In this document: in pieces, positions 61,700-64,000 of the stretch
Position numbering within the stretch: the stretch's first letter is position 1
Layout: each line of letters opens with the position of its first letter
Assembly (NCBI GenBank): GCA_015863195.1
Contig: JACBXO010000005.1
Location: forward strand, 1 to 64,000
Direction: 5' to 3'
Source: Aerococcaceae bacterium DSM 111022
Lineage (GTDB): Bacteria > Bacillota > Bacilli > Lactobacillales > Aerococcaceae
Length of the DNA: 64,000 nt
Notes under the pieces: model-generated
Seen by the model: the letters and a program-made list of their open reading frames with translations, nothing else
The model's database searches: none
Told to the model about the DNA's origin: nothing
Made by a program: the position numbers and the translations under genes

Positions 61700-63253
61700 T
61701 TAAGCAAGCTCATTAATATAATGTATCTCTAAGTCACCATCTAACGCTCGTTCTAAATGCTTTTTATGTCGTTGTGTTTTGTAATACTCGGCGACGATAG
61801 GGCCACTATGATAGACATTTAACACAAAAGTGCCATTGTCGTCTCGATATAAATCAATTTTTATAATAGGGCCAGTTCTTGAATCGTTCAGTGCATGCGC
61901 AAATTTTAACAGCCCACCGATTTTTTCAAATAGGTCAATTTCTTCAGGAGTTAACCAACCGGCAAAATCTTCTAGGTACTGTGAATATAAAGAACGGTTT
62001 CGGTAACTCGCGAGTAATGCCAATTTTAAGCGGCGGTGATGAGAAAAACCAAGTAAGTCCATATTGGATAAAATATAGAATGTATGTTGGGAGTCAGCAT
62101 CACCACTAATAAATTCTCCGAAACGGTATAAGGACGCACCAAATTCAACTAATTCTTGTAACTCGTAGGAATATTCTAAACAACCCAACCTAGTTAATTG
62201 AGTATAGAGTTTAATGGCTAAATCAATGTTAATTTGAATGCCATAAGTGTTAACAGGTAACTCGCGAATAACATGGCGGATTGATCGTGTACGAATTAAA
62301 TGGCTATCTACTGGATAGTTATAATGATCATTGATATGTTTTAAAATAATACCTTCACGAAGACCTTGAGTAGAAATAATGAATTGATCTGTTTTAACAG
62401 CATTTGTCAATTCTTCAAAGACAATGGTTGCTGGAATAATAAGATCAATACGATCTGTACTTAACCCATCAATATTTTCCATTTGGTCATAATCGGTATT
62501 GATAAATAAATCCATTGTTTCGTGTAAATAATCATCACTCATATAAAAGCCATGAAGTCCGGCCATGGGATATTTTACTTGTCTTTGGTAAACATTTGCG
62601 ACGTTACGAGCTGAACCTCCGATCGCAGTGACTGGAAGTTTTGCTTTTTTGAGCCAATTAAATGATTTGAACTGTTTTCTAACAAAGCTACGCACTTGAG
62701 CAATCGCTTCAGGGTCGTTATGGCCTTTTCCTGTAAAAAATTGTTTTGATAAACTAACAGCGCCGAAAGGAAAACTGTGAAAATCTATAATTTCATTATC
62801 TTTGATTAGAGTTACTTCACAACTTCCCCCGCCGATATCGACAGAAACGGTGCTATCAATTGTTGTGGAGTGAATAATTGCGTAAGCACCGTAGCCTGCT
62901 TCGTCTTCTTCTGAGACGATTTGAATTTCAAGGCCTGTGGCTTCTTTAACTTGCTTTAGAATGTCTTGATTATTGGCTGATTGGCGGACAGCGGCAGTTG
63001 CCATTGGGTATATATATTTGATTTCGAACTGGTCTGTGATGGCTAAGAAACTTGTTAATGCTTCAATAAGGATATCGATACCTTCTTGAGACATCATTGC
63101 TTTTCCAGTTGAATGGTCGATATATTGTGATAATCTGGCAGGTGTTTTTACATTATGAGTTTCGGTAAAGTTATATAAATCATCGATTGAGTATAAAACG
63201 AGGCGAATCGTGTTCGACCCAATATCGATTAATGCAACACGGTCATTTGTCAT
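61700..63253 (-). CDS. ppx: Exopolyphosphatase (Ppx/GppA family)
   Basis: A 517-aa enzyme releasing phosphate from polyphosphate ends. The actin-like ATPase fold shows ALIDIGSNTIRLVLY (about 8-22), ATAAVRQSANNQD (about 86-98), SEEDEAGYGAYA (catalytic Glu, about 114-125) and VDIGGGSCEVTLI (about 138-150). A C-terminal HD-like helical extension (about 325-517) is the long form. Pairing with ppk suggests controlled polyphosphate turnover. Starts 15 nt after the upstream gene. Confidence 0.93.
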   Translation of the reverse strand: MTNDRVALIDIGSNTIRLVLYSIDDLYNFTETHNVKTPARLSQYIDHSTGKAMMSQEGIDILIEALTSFLAITDQFEIKYIYPMATAAVRQSANNQDILKQVKEATGLEIQIVSEEDEAGYGAYAIIHSTTIDSTVSVDIGGGSCEVTLIKDNEIIDFHSFPFGAVSLSKQFFTGKGHNDPEAIAQVRSFVRKQFKSFNWLKKAKLPVTAIGGSARNVANVYQRQVKYPMAGLHGFYMSDDYLHETMDLFINTDYDQMENIDGLSTDRIDLIIPATIVFEELTNAVKTDQFIISTQGLREGIILKHINDHYNYPVDSHLIRTRSIRHVIRELPVNTYGIQINIDLAIKLYTQLTRLGCLEYSYELQELVEFGASLYRFGEFISGDADSQHTFYILSNMDLLGFSHHRRLKLALLASYRNRSLYSQYLEDFAGWLTPEEIDLFEKIGGLLKFAHALNDSRTGPIIKIDLYRDDNGTFVLNVYHSGPIVAEYYKTQRHKKHLERALDGDLEIHYINELA

Positions 63254-63268
63254 TACTATCTTCCTTTT

Positions 63269-63745
63269 CTATTTGTATTCTGAAAGGGCAGTGATTAATT
63301 TATCTACAGTGTCAACAACTTGGCCGTTTAATTTAATTAACCCAATTGTGTAAAGATTAATATAACTAAATTGTGACTCGGCTAAGTCTTGTAATGCGTC
63401 TAATTTTTGTTGATTGGTAGCTCCTTGTTGTCTGGAGTCGGTATATAATCCCACAATAGGAATTCCTGCTTGGTAAGCGACACCAATTTCTGAGGCAACT
63501 CCAGCGTCAATGTTGATACCGTCTAACAATGCAATTAAAATATCACTTTCTAGGAGGGCGTCGGTATCTAATTTAGCAATCATTTTTGAATCTGCATATG
63601 ATTCTTTATCATTAATATCGCCTTGTTCTTGAGGCAAGAAAATATCAACATCTGGATGAGCAAGACGAATTTTTTTGGCTACATGGTCATTGTATAAAGT
63701 TTCAGCTTCACTAAAAAGTGGGGCTGCGAAATAGATTTTTGTCAT
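63269..63745 (-). CDS. Nucleoside 2-deoxyribosyltransferase
   Basis: A 158-aa enzyme exchanging bases on 2'-deoxyribose, for deoxynucleoside salvage. IYFAAPLFSEAETLYND (about 4-20) and ALLDGINIDAGVASEIGVAYQAG (about 72-94; D-x-G-x-x-x-E with catalytic Glu) are hallmarks. YINLYTIGLIKLNG near the C-terminus completes the active site. First gene of the operon with ppx and ppk, from a clear promoter. Confidence 0.92.
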   Translation of the reverse strand: MTKIYFAAPLFSEAETLYNDHVAKKIRLAHPDVDIFLPQEQGDINDKESYADSKMIAKLDTDALLESDILIALLDGINIDAGVASEIGVAYQAGIPIVGLYTDSRQQGATNQQKLDALQDLAESQFSYINLYTIGLIKLNGQVVDTVDKLITALSEYK

Positions 63746-63784
63746 TTATTTTCCTCCGAAAATTTTTAATAATCGTTTAATAAT

Positions 63785-63813
63785 ATTATAACTAACCCAC
63801 TTTACACTAGCAA
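63785..63813 (-). promoter_or_regulatory. Promoter of the ndt-ppx-ppk operon
   Basis: On the minus strand TTGCTA (63813-63808), 17-bp spacer and TATAAT (63790-63785). No PhoP-type hexamer series with 11-bp period precedes it on this strand. Confidence 0.8.
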
Positions 63814-63861
63814 ATAACTTTTACTATAACCCGTCAAACAACACTGAATATTACATTTGTG

Positions 63862-63890
63862 TTACATTATAAGTGTCACAAAAATATAAT
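63862..63890 (+). promoter_or_regulatory. Promoter of the last, partial gene
   Basis: TTACAT (63862-63867), 17-bp spacer and TATAAT (63885-63890). A second TTACAT stands 11 bp upstream (63851-63856), reminiscent of PhoP-box spacing but not placed 9 bp before the -10. Confidence 0.65.
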
Positions 63891-63915
63891 TACAGAATTT
63901 GAAAGGGTGGATTAT

Positions 63916-64000
63916 TTGAAAACGCACAATAATAGATTTAGCTGGTGGTTTTTAGTATTAGGAATTATTCAACTAATTTTAGCATTCATGATGTTTAATA
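63916..64000 (+). CDS. Partial membrane protein, 5' end only
   Basis: An open frame from TTG 63916 (AAAGGGTGG is 6 nt upstream) to the window end, 28 codons. The peptide begins MKTHNNRFSWWFLVLGIIQL and continues hydrophobically (ILAFMMFN), so it starts with a membrane helix after a short polar N-terminus. The W-x-x-x-G-I-x-x-L-I-L pattern resembles the first helix of HdeD/DUF308 proteins, but too little is visible to name it. Confidence 0.6.
   Translation, partial: MKTHNNRFSWWFLVLGIIQLILAFMMFN

Noticed and set aside
63845-63880. PhoP boxes before the last partial gene
   Set aside because: Two TTACAT at 11-bp spacing are present, but the second acts as a normal -35 with a 17-bp spacer, and the 9-bp placement seen at pst is missing.

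Overview
The window is a 64 kb stretch of low-GC chromosome from a Gram-positive bacterium. Order Lactobacillales is the best reading, because it combines CtsR/ClpC, DnaX, YabA, DarA, type B L31, FtsEX, Pst/PhoPR and a short SRP RNA. A family such as Aerococcaceae or Carnobacteriaceae is possible but is inference only. Most of it is core genome. There is no integrase, transposase, phage structural module or CRISPR array.

Layout. (1) 1-0.3 kb: end of an rRNA operon (5S rRNA, tRNA-Asn, terminator). (2) 0.4-9 kb: glycosyltransferase and acyltransferase pair, yebC, a DUF4430 lipoprotein with an ECF S-component, ctsR-clpC with two CtsR operators, tadA, a Tad2-like (DUF2829) protein and an SDR. (3) 9-14.3 kb: leftward GDPD, rightward SRP RNA, two leftward exported proteins, an AlaR/AlaT-like pair, then a tandem 115-bp hairpin repeat. 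(4) 14.3-24 kb: dnaX, then ybaB-recR-tmk-darA-holB-yabA-yabB-yazA-rsmI, ydcF-like and tag. (5) 24-33 kb: leftward mscL and an FAD oxidoreductase, a nitroreductase, then an IclR-controlled sugar-oxidoreductase operon (three Gfo/Idh/MocA proteins and a TIM-barrel isomerase) with a KdgK-like kinase. (6) 33-38.4 kb: the most unusual part. It holds an intact ORF for a P-type ATPase whose phosphorylation and hinge motifs are destroyed, a hydrolase, a candidate PhoP-activated small RNA, a SAP-domain protein and a stand-alone Csm6-like HEPN protein. (7) 38.4-51.6 kb: murA, rho, small translation genes, fba, two degV paralogues, secA, prfB (programmed frameshift) and ftsEX. (8) 51.8-63.8 kb: phosphate module phoPR, pstCAB-phoU (no pstS), nicotinamidase-like and DUF697 genes, and a leftward operon of nucleoside deoxyribosyltransferase, ppx and ppk. 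A partial membrane-protein gene ends the window.

How the parts connect. The pst promoter carries three TTTACA hexamers at 11-bp spacing, ending 9 bp before the -10. The same architecture stands before the orphan transcription unit at 36.6 kb, which ends in a strong intrinsic terminator. I read this as a phosphate-starvation small RNA. It is the best candidate here for an undescribed regulatory element, together with the pseudo-ATPase and the solitary HEPN protein. All functional statements rest on reading motifs by eye; no database search was run.
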